From contig JBGFRO010000047.1 in the NCBI GenBank assembly GCA_041695085.1, positions 65,006 through 129,005 on the forward strand: a stretch of DNA of 64,000 nucleotides, in the 5' to 3' direction. This DNA comes from DYFT01 sp041695085 (GTDB lineage Bacteria; Bacteroidota; Ignavibacteria; UBA10030). Numbering within the stretch: position 1 is the first letter of the stretch; each line of letters opens with the position of its first letter. Under the pieces are notes generated by a model that was not told the origin of the DNA, did not search any database, and saw nothing but the letters and a program-made list of their open reading frames with translations. Both the position numbers and the translations under genes were made by a program. This document shows positions 8,581 through 17,232 of this stretch, one piece after another.

Positions 8581-10704
8581 ATGATAAAAGGTAAACTTCT
8601 TTGTGTCGCGGCTCTCTTTTTTCTGGTCAACTCTGCAGTGGCTCAAAAGATCGCCATCAGGGTTGAAGGGATGTCCATCCATCGATTGAACACGATGCGA
8701 CTTCCTCATCCCAACAACTGGGATAACGTCTCGAGCGGTCTCACGAAAGTTGGAACAGGGACGATGGTGTGGTTATCCGGTTGGGACATCACGGGCGACT
8801 CGACGTACAAAGCCGGTACGAACTATCTGTGGAGTATGACGTCGCGACCGACAGGATCCACGGCGGCATTGGATAGCACAACGAAGCAATGGACTTCGTT
8901 CCGACCCGACAAAGAAGGGGACTACGTTATCCGGCTCACCATCGGAGCCAAGGATACAACGGTTACTATTACTGCTGCAAAGCATACCGGCGTGAACTGG
9001 AAGAACCTCTCCGGGGCTGCCATGAATTGTGCTTCGTGCCACACTACCGCTGCACCTGAAGCTCTTCGTAACTGGAGGGAATCCGGACACGCCACCATGT
9101 TCGAGCGTGGGATGAGTGGCCGGCTCGGAGTACAGTGGGGGGAGAGCTGCTTCAGGTGTCATACGACCGGCTACAACAAGAACGCGCTCGCGCTGAATGA
9201 CGGATTTGATGACGTAGCGACGTCACTGCGGTTCGTCGAGAGCGAATGGAAACCCTGGCGTACCGGACTGTATGATTCCCTCTTGACCACTGACAAGAGA
9301 GGCCTCAGTCTGTACGCCACGATCGGATGTGAAAGTTGTCATGGTCCATACAATCCTCAACACCTTGGCAAGGGCACGCAACCCATACCCAGGGATGCGG
9401 GGACATGCGCCCAGTGCCATGACAATCCGCCGCGATACAACCTCGTAGCTCAGTGGGAGAACACGACGAAGAGCGGCAAAGTATCGAGTCCAGCCAACCG
9501 ACGAGGCTATACAGGCGCTGCTGTTGTGACAGCCTATTCACTCAACGACTGCGTCCGTTGCCACGATGGACAGGCGTACGTGAATTTTACAGAAGGGCGC
9601 TCGTTTGACAATCGAGCTGCCTCAGGGTACAGCAGGCTTGCTCGGACCCCGATTACTTGTGTTACCTGCCACGAGCCGCACAGCGCCGCGTTACGAAAGG
9701 CCCCCGCGGCATCGGATACGTTGAGTACAGGATATCGATACGGGGGCGTCAACTTCGGCAAGGGAAGTCTTTGCATCGATTGCCACAAGTACCGTCGTTA
9801 CGGCGACGATCAGATCTTCAGGAACATGTCTGCTTTCTGGGGTCCACACTACGGCGGCGCTGCCGATGTGTTCCTCGGTCAAAGCGCGGCTGGTGTCTCC
9901 GGGTTTGTGAGTGGACACCGTCTCGTGGACAATACCTGCGTGAGTTGTCACATGCAGCCAACGCCGGATACAAGCTCGGTTGCTCGCGATAAAATCGGCA
10001 TGCACACATGGAACATTCGGTATGTTGCTCCGGACGGAAAGAAGTACGATACCGTCGAGGGGTGCAGGTCGTGTCACGGCAACATCACAACGTACGACGA
10101 CATCATTTCCTCCTTGGACTATGACGGGAACGGCAGAAAGGAAGCATTTACGACGGAAGTGAAGAATCTTCTGAGCCGCCTGGGAAGAGCGCTGCCCCCG
10201 TACGGCGTTGAAAAAGTGAGGACAACAGATATTGACCGGACTGCCATCGCAACGAGTAGGGATTCCGTTAGGCTGAAGACGGCGTTCTGGAACTACCTCT
10301 ACGTGAAGAACGACGGCAGCTACGGTATTCATAATCCTACACACGTTGTTAATGTCTTGCAACAGTCGCTGAAGCTACTGGGGTATAGCCTGACGGGTGC
10401 TGACCTTGTCGATCCGAATCTGCCCAGGGAATTTGAGTTAGGTCAGAATTATCCGAACCCTTTCAACCCGATGACGAAAATCTCCTTTGCCGTCCCGAGG
10501 GAATCTCGCGTACAACTGCACGTACTCGATATTTTGGGTCGGACGGTCGCTACGCTGGTCGATGAGGTTCTCCCTGCCGGCAGACACACCGCTGTCTGGA
10601 ACGGAAGAACATCGGATGGCCGCTTGACGGCGAGTGGTCTCTACTTCTACAGACTCAAGACAGAAGGCTATGTTGCTACGAAGAAGATGCTGTTGTTGAA
10701 ATAA
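8581..10704 (+). CDS. Secreted nonaheme cytochrome c with type IX secretion sorting domain
   Basis: The 707-residue protein has a Sec signal peptide (1-21, ending AVAQ). Nine CXXCH heme-binding motifs are spread between about residues 153 and 495, beginning CASCH, CFRCH and CESCH and ending CVSCH and CRSCH. Residues 90-130 look like an immunoglobulin-like fold. The last 85 residues form a FlgD-like/Por sorting domain, with YPNPFNP near the start and GLYFYRLKT near the end, as used for type IX export to the cell surface in Bacteroidota relatives. An extracellular electron-transfer or extracellular reductase role is plausible. The gene is alone, with a sigma-54 promoter and a good GGAGG before the ATG. 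GC and codon use match the neighbours. Confidence 0.92.
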   Translation: MIKGKLLCVAALFFLVNSAVAQKIAIRVEGMSIHRLNTMRLPHPNNWDNVSSGLTKVGTGTMVWLSGWDITGDSTYKAGTNYLWSMTSRPTGSTAALDSTTKQWTSFRPDKEGDYVIRLTIGAKDTTVTITAAKHTGVNWKNLSGAAMNCASCHTTAAPEALRNWRESGHATMFERGMSGRLGVQWGESCFRCHTTGYNKNALALNDGFDDVATSLRFVESEWKPWRTGLYDSLLTTDKRGLSLYATIGCESCHGPYNPQHLGKGTQPIPRDAGTCAQCHDNPPRYNLVAQWENTTKSGKVSSPANRRGYTGAAVVTAYSLNDCVRCHDGQAYVNFTEGRSFDNRAASGYSRLARTPITCVTCHEPHSAALRKAPAASDTLSTGYRYGGVNFGKGSLCIDCHKYRRYGDDQIFRNMSAFWGPHYGGAADVFLGQSAAGVSGFVSGHRLVDNTCVSCHMQPTPDTSSVARDKIGMHTWNIRYVAPDGKKYDTVEGCRSCHGNITTYDDIISSLDYDGNGRKEAFTTEVKNLLSRLGRALPPYGVEKVRTTDIDRTAIATSRDSVRLKTAFWNYLYVKNDGSYGIHNPTHVVNVLQQSLKLLGYSLTGADLVDPNLPREFELGQNYPNPFNPMTKISFAVPRESRVQLHVLDILGRTVATLVDEVLPAGRHTAVWNGRTSDGRLTASGLYFYRLKTEGYVATKKMLLLK

Positions 10705-10717
10705 CTCCGCGTCGAAT

Positions 10718-10743
10718 TTCTCAACACTCGGATGTGTTGAGAA
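10718..10743 (+). other. Perfect hairpin after the cytochrome gene
   Basis: TTCTCAACAC (10718-10727) pairs with GTGTTGAGAA (10734-10743) around a six-base loop, without a T-run. It lies 14 bases after the stop codon and before a second, T-tailed hairpin. It may protect the 3' end of the mRNA. Confidence 0.7.
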
Positions 10744-10759
10744 CACGAAGACTCAAGAG

Positions 10760-10803
10760 GAAACCCGCGTGTGGCGAGAGCGACGCGCGGGTTTCTTTCT
10801 TTT
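10760..10803 (+). terminator. Intrinsic terminator of the cytochrome gene
   Basis: A 10-bp stem GAAACCCGCG/CGCGGGTTTC (10760-10769 with 10786-10795) is followed by TTTCTTTT. Confidence 0.9.
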
Positions 10804-10930
10804 GCGAAGTGAAGATTCTCAACTCGCGCATTTTCGGAAATCGTCCATGAGTGTTGCCAAATTCAACGGCAAAACAGGATAATTCTCGCGGCCTTCCGAT
10901 TCCCTCAACAGAAGCAGCAAGCAATCCTCG

Positions 10931-10945
10931 TGGCATACAACTTGA
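10931..10945 (+). promoter_or_regulatory. Possible sigma-54 promoter of the receiver gene
   Basis: TGGCATACAACTTGA resembles the cytochrome promoter (GGCATATAACTTGC) closely, but the invariant -12 GC is GA here, which would weaken it. It ends only 26 bases before the ATG at 10971, so the start point would be near 10956. Upstream, at 10834-10846, lies an A/T-rich dyad ATTTTCGGAAAT. Confidence 0.45.
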
Positions 10946-10970
10946 GCGGAGAAGTATGGGAGTGAGAAAG

Positions 10971-11390
10971 ATGAATTCATACGCTATGTCGCCCGGACGC
11001 CAACCGCTCCAATCCCTGCCTCGTCAAAACCGGAGGTGCGTGCTTCTGTTCAGCCCCGATCACGATCTCGCCAAGAGCCTTTCCCTCTTGTTGGAACGGG
11101 AGTTCGAGATCGTCTGTGAAACGCGGCTTGAGCAGCTCCGGCAACGAATCGAAGCCGTACGGCCCGATGTGATCTTGCTTGATCTCTACGCGTTTCCTTC
11201 AGACGTCGAACGGGAAATCGAGGTGCTTCGAACGATCGGCACGCGCATTCCTACCATCGTTCTTCGTGTGAAACGATTGCTGAATGTCGAAGTCGAGCGT
11301 GTCATCGGTGAATTGGCCGATCTGACGATCTACAAACCGTTCGATAGCGTGTTGTTGGGAGAGGCGATCCACAAGGTGATGGACGCATAG
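10971..11390 (+). CDS. Single-domain response regulator receiver
   Basis: The start at 10971 follows GGGAG at the usual distance; the open frame extends further upstream without a ribosome binding site. The 139-residue product is a receiver domain (about 22-138): acidic pocket in SPDHD, phospho-acceptor Asp in VILLDLYAF and conserved Lys in IYKPF. The switch Thr/Ser position reads TIVLR, and the segment after the Asp lacks the usual MPxMDG, so the domain is divergent. No output domain is present. It heads a short operon with a DksA-like and a coiled-coil protein. It could be a phosphate sink or a partner for the hybrid kinase at the left edge of the window. Confidence 0.82.
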   Translation: MNSYAMSPGRQPLQSLPRQNRRCVLLFSPDHDLAKSLSLLLEREFEIVCETRLEQLRQRIEAVRPDVILLDLYAFPSDVEREIEVLRTIGTRIPTIVLRVKRLLNVEVERVIGELADLTIYKPFDSVLLGEAIHKVMDA

Positions 11391-11428
11391 ACTCATCTTT
11401 CCTTCGAGGGCGGAAAGGGGGTGATGGA

Positions 11429-11773
11429 ATGACGCAAGCTCATCAACCCGACCGCATTCAATTGGCGATGTTGCGTCGATTGGACCGGACATTGCAGGAA
11501 CAGTATCATCAATCGCTTGCAGAGGTATTGGCGGAACTCCGCATGCGGAATGTGTTGACTGAGTACGAGCCGACCGCCGAAAATATCTTCAAGGTGTTCC
11601 TGCATACAAACATCTTGGGATATGGATCCTCGCCCTCCGTAAAATCAATTCGAGGCGCTATGGAGCGGTTCGTCCGGGGCTCGTATGGTCTCTGTTCGAA
11701 GTGCGGCAAGCCGATCCCGGCGTCCGTTCTGAGTGATGATCCAACGACGACCGTCTGCCCGAACTGTATCTGA
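11429..11773 (+). CDS. TraR/DksA-family zinc-finger protein
   Basis: The 114-residue protein ends in a C4 zinc finger, CSKCGKPI followed by VCPNC, typical of the DksA/TraR family, preceded by a helical region. The tip usually carrying the two acidic residues that reach the RNA polymerase active site is not clear here. AAAGGGGGTGATGG precedes the ATG. DksA-like proteins bind the polymerase secondary channel and modulate initiation; whether this short form does so is open. It sits 38 bases after the receiver gene in what looks like one operon. Confidence 0.75.
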   Translation: MTQAHQPDRIQLAMLRRLDRTLQEQYHQSLAEVLAELRMRNVLTEYEPTAENIFKVFLHTNILGYGSSPSVKSIRGAMERFVRGSYGLCSKCGKPIPASVLSDDPTTTVCPNCI

Positions 11774-11803
11774 ATGATTGACTCCAGAAAGTGAAACACA
11801 TCT

Positions 11804-12067
11804 ATGGATGGACAACAACGAGTGGCCGAAAAGATGGAAACGCTCTTGCGCGACATGGAGCGGATTCGCACGATTATCTGCCGCGTGGAGCAGCAACTTG
11901 ACGAACTCCACGTCAAATGCTCGGACCGTGATACATTTCTTACGATGAAAGAGGAGTTGAGCGAGGTTCATACGCGTCTGGAGGGAGTGCAGGAGTTCGT
12001 TGTGAGCTGCAAGAAGGAGGTGAATCGTTCGCCGGAGGAATCGGAGGAGTTCGAAATCTGGCTTTGA
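11804..12067 (+). CDS. Small coiled-coil protein, function unknown
   Basis: The 87-residue product has heptad-like hydrophobic spacing over residues 8-70 (MERIRTIICRVEQQLDEL and onward) and an acidic tail. There is no signal peptide, and it has two or three scattered cysteines that do not form a motif. The ribosome binding site is weak (AGAAAGTG). Its position 30 bases after the DksA-like gene suggests co-transcription. No family was recognised. Confidence 0.6.
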   Translation: MDGQQRVAEKMETLLRDMERIRTIICRVEQQLDELHVKCSDRDTFLTMKEELSEVHTRLEGVQEFVVSCKKEVNRSPEESEEFEIWL

Positions 12068-12212
12068 ATGATCCCGCGATGGATGTCCAGATCGCAAGGA
12101 CTCACACGATGGTGAACCCTCTCTGGCAGCTTTTGCAGTCCCGCACCTGTCACAGATGTCTCGATGGCGACGGAAAGCGATCGTTTTTAAGTCTGCGAAA
12201 ACGAACCCCATT

Positions 12213-12230
12213 TTCTAAAAAGTGGGAATT
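12213..12230 (+). promoter_or_regulatory. Candidate activator site upstream of nifJ
   Basis: TTCTAAAAAGTGGGAATT matches the 18-mer at 7510-7527 at 16 positions and lies about 53 bases before the -24 element of the nifJ promoter. The distance to the promoter is shorter than at the other site. Probable binding site of the NtrC-type regulator; not proven. Confidence 0.45.
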
Positions 12231-12281
12231 TCGCCTGCTCCGATGATGTCATTTCTTGCCAAAATCACCACCACCGCCGCT

Positions 12282-12297
12282 TGGAACACTACTTGCC
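12282..12297 (+). promoter_or_regulatory. Sigma-54 promoter of nifJ
   Basis: TGGAACACTACTTGCC has GG (12283-12284) and GC (12295-12296) at the ten-base spacing and a perfect TTGC -12 box; the -24 box is TGGAAC instead of TGGCAC. The start point near 12308 leaves about 49 bases before the ATG at 12357. The rest of the 12068-12356 gap shows no gene. Confidence 0.78.
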
Positions 12298-12356
12298 TTG
12301 AACTCAGCGATTTGAATACCTGAATACTCCCTTTTTTGCACACAATGAGGTTTGAC

Positions 12357-15300
12357 ATGTCTCTTCCTACCGAGAAATCGACCGGCCGTTCGCGCCCGAT
12401 GGTGACCATCGACGGCAACGAGGCGGCCGCGTACGTTGCACATAAGCTCAATGAGGTCATCGCCATCTATCCCATTACTCCTTCCTCGACGATGGGGGAA
12501 TGGGCAGACGAGTGGTCCGCCAACGGCCGCAAGAACCTGTGGGGTACCGTTCCTCTTGTCATTGAGATGCAAAGCGAAGGAGGGGCGGCCGGAGCGGTGC
12601 ACGGTGCGCTCCAAACAGGTGCTCTTTCCACCACCTTTACGGCCTCGCAAGGCCTTTTGCTGATGATCCCGAATATGTTCAAGATCGCTGGGGAATTAAC
12701 GCCGACCGTCTTTCACATCGCTGCACGTACGGTTGCAACGCATGCGCTTTCGATTTTCGGTGACCAGAGCGACGTGATGTCGACCCGATCAACCGGTTGG
12801 GCCATGCTGGCCTCCTCATCTGTGCAGGAGGTCATGGACCTTGCGCTCATCGCGCATGCGGCGACGCTTGAGGCACGCGTTCCCTTTCTCCACTTCTTCG
12901 ACGGATTCAGAACATCGGCCGAAGTGATGAAGATAGAACAACTCACGGACGAGGATCTGCGGGCGATGATCAACGAGGATCTGATCGCTGCACATCGCGC
13001 GCGCGCCCTTTCGCCGGATCATCCGGTTCTGCGCGGTTCGGCACAAAATCCCGATGTCTTCTTCCAGGCGCGTGAGGCCAGCAATCCTTTCTATGCCGCC
13101 TGTGCCTCGGTGGTACAAAAAACCATGGACAAGTTTGCCTCCATCGTTGGGCGACAGTACCATCTCTTTGATTATGTGGGAGCGCCGGACGCCGAACGCG
13201 TCATCGTGCTGATGGGGTCCGGATGCGAAACAGTGCACAATACCGTGGAACATCTGAATACGTACGGCGAGCGCGTGGGAGTCCTGAAGGTGCGCCTGTA
13301 TCGACCTTTCTCGGTTGAGCATTTACTCAAGGCGCTTCCGACCACGACGAAGGCCATCGCCGTGCTTGATCGGACAAAGGAGCCGGGGGCCTCAGGGGAG
13401 CCGCTCTATCAAGATGTTATCACTGCTCTGATGGAATCGGTGATGAACGAGACGCTCCCCTTCCGGTCTCTCCCGAAGACTGTCGGTGGACGCTACGGTC
13501 TCTCTTCGAAAGAATTTACGCCGGCGATGGTGAAGGCGGTCTTCGATGAACTCGCGAAAGCAAATCCGAAGAACCATTTCACTGTAGGGATCAACGACGA
13601 CGTGATGCACACGAACCTCGACTACGATCCGGCATTCACCATTGAACCTGACGACGTCGTCCGAGCGATCTTCTACGGACTGGGCGCGGACGGCACCGTC
13701 GGTGCCAACAAGAACTCGATCAAGATCATCGGCGAAGATACCGACAACTTTGCGCAAGGGTACTTTGTTTACGATTCGAAAAAATCGGGTACGACCACAA
13801 CTTCGCACCTACGGTTCGGCCCTCGCCCCATTCGTGCCCCGTACCTCATCGACCGCGCAAACTTTGTTGCGTGTCATCAATGGTTCTTCCTCGAAAAGTA
13901 CGACGTGCTGAAAGCGGCTATTCCCGGCGGAAGGTTCCTTCTCAACAGCATCTATGGTCCGGACGAAGTGTGGGGAAAACTCCCAAGGCAAATCCAGCAT
14001 CAGATCATCGACAAGAAGCTCAAATTCTACGTGATCGATGCCTACAAGGTGGCACAGAAGACCGGCATGGGGGGGCGGATCAATACGATCATGCAGACTT
14101 GCTTCTTCGCTATTTCTGGAGTGTTGCCGAAGGAGGAGGCGATTGCGGCCATTAAGAACTCGATCCAAAAGACGTACGGCAAGAAAGGTGAGGCGGTTGT
14201 TCGGAAGAACTTCGATGCTGTGGATCAAACGCTGGCAAATCTCTTTGAGGTGAAGGTGCCCAAGGAGGTGACGAGCAGCATGGAGTTGTTACCGCCGGTT
14301 TCGGAACAGGCGCCAGCCTTCGTCAAGAACGTGATCGCGAAGATCATCGAGGGTGAAGGTGATTCCCTTCCGGTCAGTGCATTTCCTGTAGATGGGACAT
14401 TTCCGACGGGTACGGCTCAATGGGAGAAGCGCAACATCGCGCTGGAGATTCCGGTCTGGGAGTCGGAGCTGTGCATTCAATGCAACAAGTGCGCGATCGT
14501 TTGCCCGCACGCCGCCATTCGCGTTAAGGTCTATGACGAGAAAGAATTGGTCAACGCACCTCCGACCTTCAAATCGATGCCTTACAAAGGAACGGAATTC
14601 AAAGGAATGAGATACACCGTCCAGGTCGCGCCGGAAGACTGCACCGGCTGCGAAATCTGCGTCGAGGTATGCCCGGCGAAGAGCAAGTCGGAGGTGAAAG
14701 TGAAAGCGATCAACATGAAGCCGCAACCTCCCATTCGGGAACAAGAAAAGGTCAACTTCGACTTCTTCTTGCAGCTGCCCGAGGCCGATCGTCGTAACGT
14801 CAACGTTGAAACAGTGAAGGGATCGCAGTTTCTCCAACCGCTGTTTGAATTCTCCGGTGCATGTGCCGGGTGCGGCGAAACACCGTATGTCAAATTGGTG
14901 AGTCAGTTGTTTGGCGACCGGATGATTGTGGCCAACGCCACCGGTTGTTCCTCCATCTACGGTGGCAATTTGCCCACAACGCCGTGGACGAAGAATCAAG
15001 ATGGTCGGGGTCCGGCCTGGTCCAACTCCTTGTTTGAAGACAACGCGGAGTTTGGTTTGGGCATGCGGTTGACCGTCGATAAGCTGAACGAAATGGCAAA
15101 AGCGCTTGTCCTTGAACTGAGCAGCTCAATCGGGGACGAGTTAGCGAAGGGACTTGTCGAAGCCGATCAATCCGACGAGGCGGGAATCTATGAACAACGC
15201 GAACGCGTACGCGTCTTGAGACAAAAGCTGGAGGGGGTGAATGATTCCAGAGCAAAGCGACTGCTGGACATTGCCGACCATCTCGTGAAACGGAGCATTT

Positions 15301-15974
15301 GGATCATGGGGGGAGATGGATGGGCGTATGACATCGGCTATGGCGGATTGGATCACGTTCTTGCTTCGGGCCGCAACGTGAACATTCTTGTGCTTGACAC
15401 GGAGGTGTATTCAAACACCGGCGGTCAGATGTCGAAATCGACCCCTCGCGGTGCGATTGCAAAATTTGCGGCAGCGGGCAAACCAACGCAGAAGAAGGAT
15501 TTGGGTCTCATCGCCATGACGTACGGCAACGTGTACGTTGCTCGCGTGGCGATGGGTGCCAACGATGCGCAAACAGTACGCGCCATTCTCGAAGCGGAGG
15601 CCTTTGATGGGCCGTCGCTGATCATTGCCTATAGCCACTGCATCGCCCACGGTATCAACATGGCGAAGGGAATGGCGAACCAAAAGCTCGCCGTCGACAC
15701 AGGCTATTGGCCTCTCTTCCGCTATAATCCAATGCTGGAGAAGGAAGGGAAACATCCTTTTAAACTCGACTCCAAACCTCCCAAACTCCCTCTCAGAGAG
15801 TTCATGGGATTGGAGGTGCGGTTCAACATGTTAGACAAGACCTATCCCGAACGAGCAAAAGAACTTCTTGCGCTCGCTCAGGAAGATGTCAACACCCGTT
15901 GGGGCATCTACGAGAGCCTTGCGAATGCATGCAACGGACAAGCAAAGAAACACGATGCGGCTGCAACTTCATAA
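12357..15974 (+). CDS. nifJ: Pyruvate:ferredoxin (flavodoxin) oxidoreductase, single-chain
   Basis: Oxidises pyruvate with CoA to acetyl-CoA and CO2, passing electrons to ferredoxin or flavodoxin in the cytoplasm. The 1205-residue length is that of single-chain enzymes. In order: pyruvate-binding domain I with YPITPSSTMGEWADEW near the start, the gamma-type domain (about 400-640), a two-[4Fe-4S] ferredoxin domain (CIQCNKCAIVCPH and CTGCEICVEVCPA, about 700-770), and the thiamine diphosphate domain with CAGCGETPY, GDGWAYDIGYGG and the NTGGQMSKSTP Mg/ThDP motif. The start was placed at the ATG at 12357, six bases after TGAGG; a TTG at 12336 and an ATG at 12345 are less likely. A sigma-54 promoter precedes it, and a dihydroorotate-dehydrogenase-like gene follows. 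Confidence 0.97.
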   Translation: MSLPTEKSTGRSRPMVTIDGNEAAAYVAHKLNEVIAIYPITPSSTMGEWADEWSANGRKNLWGTVPLVIEMQSEGGAAGAVHGALQTGALSTTFTASQGLLLMIPNMFKIAGELTPTVFHIAARTVATHALSIFGDQSDVMSTRSTGWAMLASSSVQEVMDLALIAHAATLEARVPFLHFFDGFRTSAEVMKIEQLTDEDLRAMINEDLIAAHRARALSPDHPVLRGSAQNPDVFFQAREASNPFYAACASVVQKTMDKFASIVGRQYHLFDYVGAPDAERVIVLMGSGCETVHNTVEHLNTYGERVGVLKVRLYRPFSVEHLLKALPTTTKAIAVLDRTKEPGASGEPLYQDVITALMESVMNETLPFRSLPKTVGGRYGLSSKEFTPAMVKAVFDELAKANPKNHFTVGINDDVMHTNLDYDPAFTIEPDDVVRAIFYGLGADGTVGANKNSIKIIGEDTDNFAQGYFVYDSKKSGTTTTSHLRFGPRPIRAPYLIDRANFVACHQWFFLEKYDVLKAAIPGGRFLLNSIYGPDEVWGKLPRQIQHQIIDKKLKFYVIDAYKVAQKTGMGGRINTIMQTCFFAISGVLPKEEAIAAIKNSIQKTYGKKGEAVVRKNFDAVDQTLANLFEVKVPKEVTSSMELLPPVSEQAPAFVKNVIAKIIEGEGDSLPVSAFPVDGTFPTGTAQWEKRNIALEIPVWESELCIQCNKCAIVCPHAAIRVKVYDEKELVNAPPTFKSMPYKGTEFKGMRYTVQVAPEDCTGCEICVEVCPAKSKSEVKVKAINMKPQPPIREQEKVNFDFFLQLPEADRRNVNVETVKGSQFLQPLFEFSGACAGCGETPYVKLVSQLFGDRMIVANATGCSSIYGGNLPTTPWTKNQDGRGPAWSNSLFEDNAEFGLGMRLTVDKLNEMAKALVLELSSSIGDELAKGLVEADQSDEAGIYEQRERVRVLRQKLEGVNDSRAKRLLDIADHLVKRSIWIMGGDGWAYDIGYGGLDHVLASGRNVNILVLDTEVYSNTGGQMSKSTPRGAIAKFAAAGKPTQKKDLGLIAMTYGNVYVARVAMGANDAQTVRAILEAEAFDGPSLIIAYSHCIAHGINMAKGMANQKLAVDTGYWPLFRYNPMLEKEGKHPFKLDSKPPKLPLREFMGLEVRFNMLDKTYPERAKELLALAQEDVNTRWGIYESLANACNGQAKKHDAAATS

Positions 15975-16046
15975 CCGGAGTGCCGGCGTTCCGTAGCGCA
16001 ACGCCCGCACTGGTTTGTACATCCATTGGATTCCGGAGACCGTGTG

Positions 16047-17036
16047 ATGGATTTAACGACGACATATCTTGGATTGAAACTAAAGAATCCCATCGTTCCG
16101 TCTGCTTCCCCCTTCTCCCACACTCTCGATAGCATGAAACGATTGGAGGATGCAGGAGCGGCAGCGGTGGTGATGTATTCGCTCTTTGAGGAACAAATCG
16201 AGCACGAGGCTCTTGCGCTTGATCATTTCCTTTCCTCAACGGCGGAAATCCATGCCGAAGCGCCCGACTATTTTCCCGAGCCGGCTGAATACAACCTTGG
16301 ACCGGATCAGTATCTTGGGCTCATCCGACACGCGAAACAATCGCTCGCGATTCCCGTTATTGCCAGCCTCAACGGCGTGACGGTCGGTGGATGGATCGAG
16401 TATGCGAAGAAGATACAGGAGGCAGGAGCCGACGCTCTCGAGCTTAACATCTACTACATCCCTACCGATCCGAACATGACAGGTCGGGAAGTAGAAGATC
16501 GGTACCTCACAATTTTGCGCGAAGTAAAGAAGGCAATCACCATCCCCGTTGCGGTAAAACTGAGCCCCTTCTTCAGCTCGATTCCCAACATCGCTGTGCG
16601 ACTTGAAGAAGCAGGGGCGGATGGGTTAGTCCTTTTCAATCGCTTCTACCAACCGGATATCGATATCGATCAGCTGGAAGTCGTGCCCGGCGTTGTGCTC
16701 AGCACGTCGGAGGCGATTCGGTTGCCCCTTCGTTGGATCGCGATTTTGAGGGGACATCTTCGCGCGAGTCTCGCGGCCACCAGCGGCGTACATACCGCAG
16801 CAGACGTATTGAAACTCGTTATGGTAGGTGCGGATGTGACGATGATGTGTTCGGCCCTTTTAAAGCACGGCCCGAAACGGGTGACGGAGGTGCTCGAAGA
16901 TCTCGACCGGTGGATGCAAGAACATGAATATGTATCGATCGAGCAGATGAAGGGTAGTATGAGCCAGCGCTCGGTGGCCGACCCTTCCGCGTTCGAGCGC
17001 GCGAATTACATGAAGGCGCTCCAGCGGTACGTTTAG
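16047..17036 (+). CDS. Dihydroorotate dehydrogenase-like FMN protein linked to nifJ
   Basis: The 329-residue protein starts at the ATG at 16047 (GGAG nine bases before) and begins MDLTTTYLGLKLKNPIVPSA, typical of the TIM-barrel dihydroorotate dehydrogenase superfamily, with FMN-phosphate binding near the C-terminus (ATSGVHTAADVLKLVMVGAD). The central region has AGADALELNIY and PVAVKLSPFF, but the usual catalytic Cys/Ser motif of PyrD is not clear. Such proteins often sit beside PFOR genes, where their substrate is not established; pyrimidine synthesis is not implied because no pyr genes are near. It lies 72 bases after nifJ in the same direction. Confidence 0.8.
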   Translation: MDLTTTYLGLKLKNPIVPSASPFSHTLDSMKRLEDAGAAAVVMYSLFEEQIEHEALALDHFLSSTAEIHAEAPDYFPEPAEYNLGPDQYLGLIRHAKQSLAIPVIASLNGVTVGGWIEYAKKIQEAGADALELNIYYIPTDPNMTGREVEDRYLTILREVKKAITIPVAVKLSPFFSSIPNIAVRLEEAGADGLVLFNRFYQPDIDIDQLEVVPGVVLSTSEAIRLPLRWIAILRGHLRASLAATSGVHTAADVLKLVMVGADVTMMCSALLKHGPKRVTEVLEDLDRWMQEHEYVSIEQMKGSMSQRSVADPSAFERANYMKALQRYV

Positions 17037-17232
17037 TTCTTCAGAGGGGAAGCATCATGTGAAAACTCTTGGCCTATCTTGGATTCTCGGTTTTGAGAAT
17101 CGCACCGGCGGAGACGTGGCTCAAAGAGGAGTTTTTTGAGGAATTTGAGACAGGGACCGCGTGGCACGCGTCTTGTGCAAGGTTGAAGCATCAACGACAT
17201 TTTACACCACCACATAAGCAAAGAAGGGGCGA

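Noticed and set aside
8581..10704. Decaheme (ten heme) designation for the T9SS cytochrome
   Set aside because: Only nine CXXCH motifs were counted in the translated sequence.
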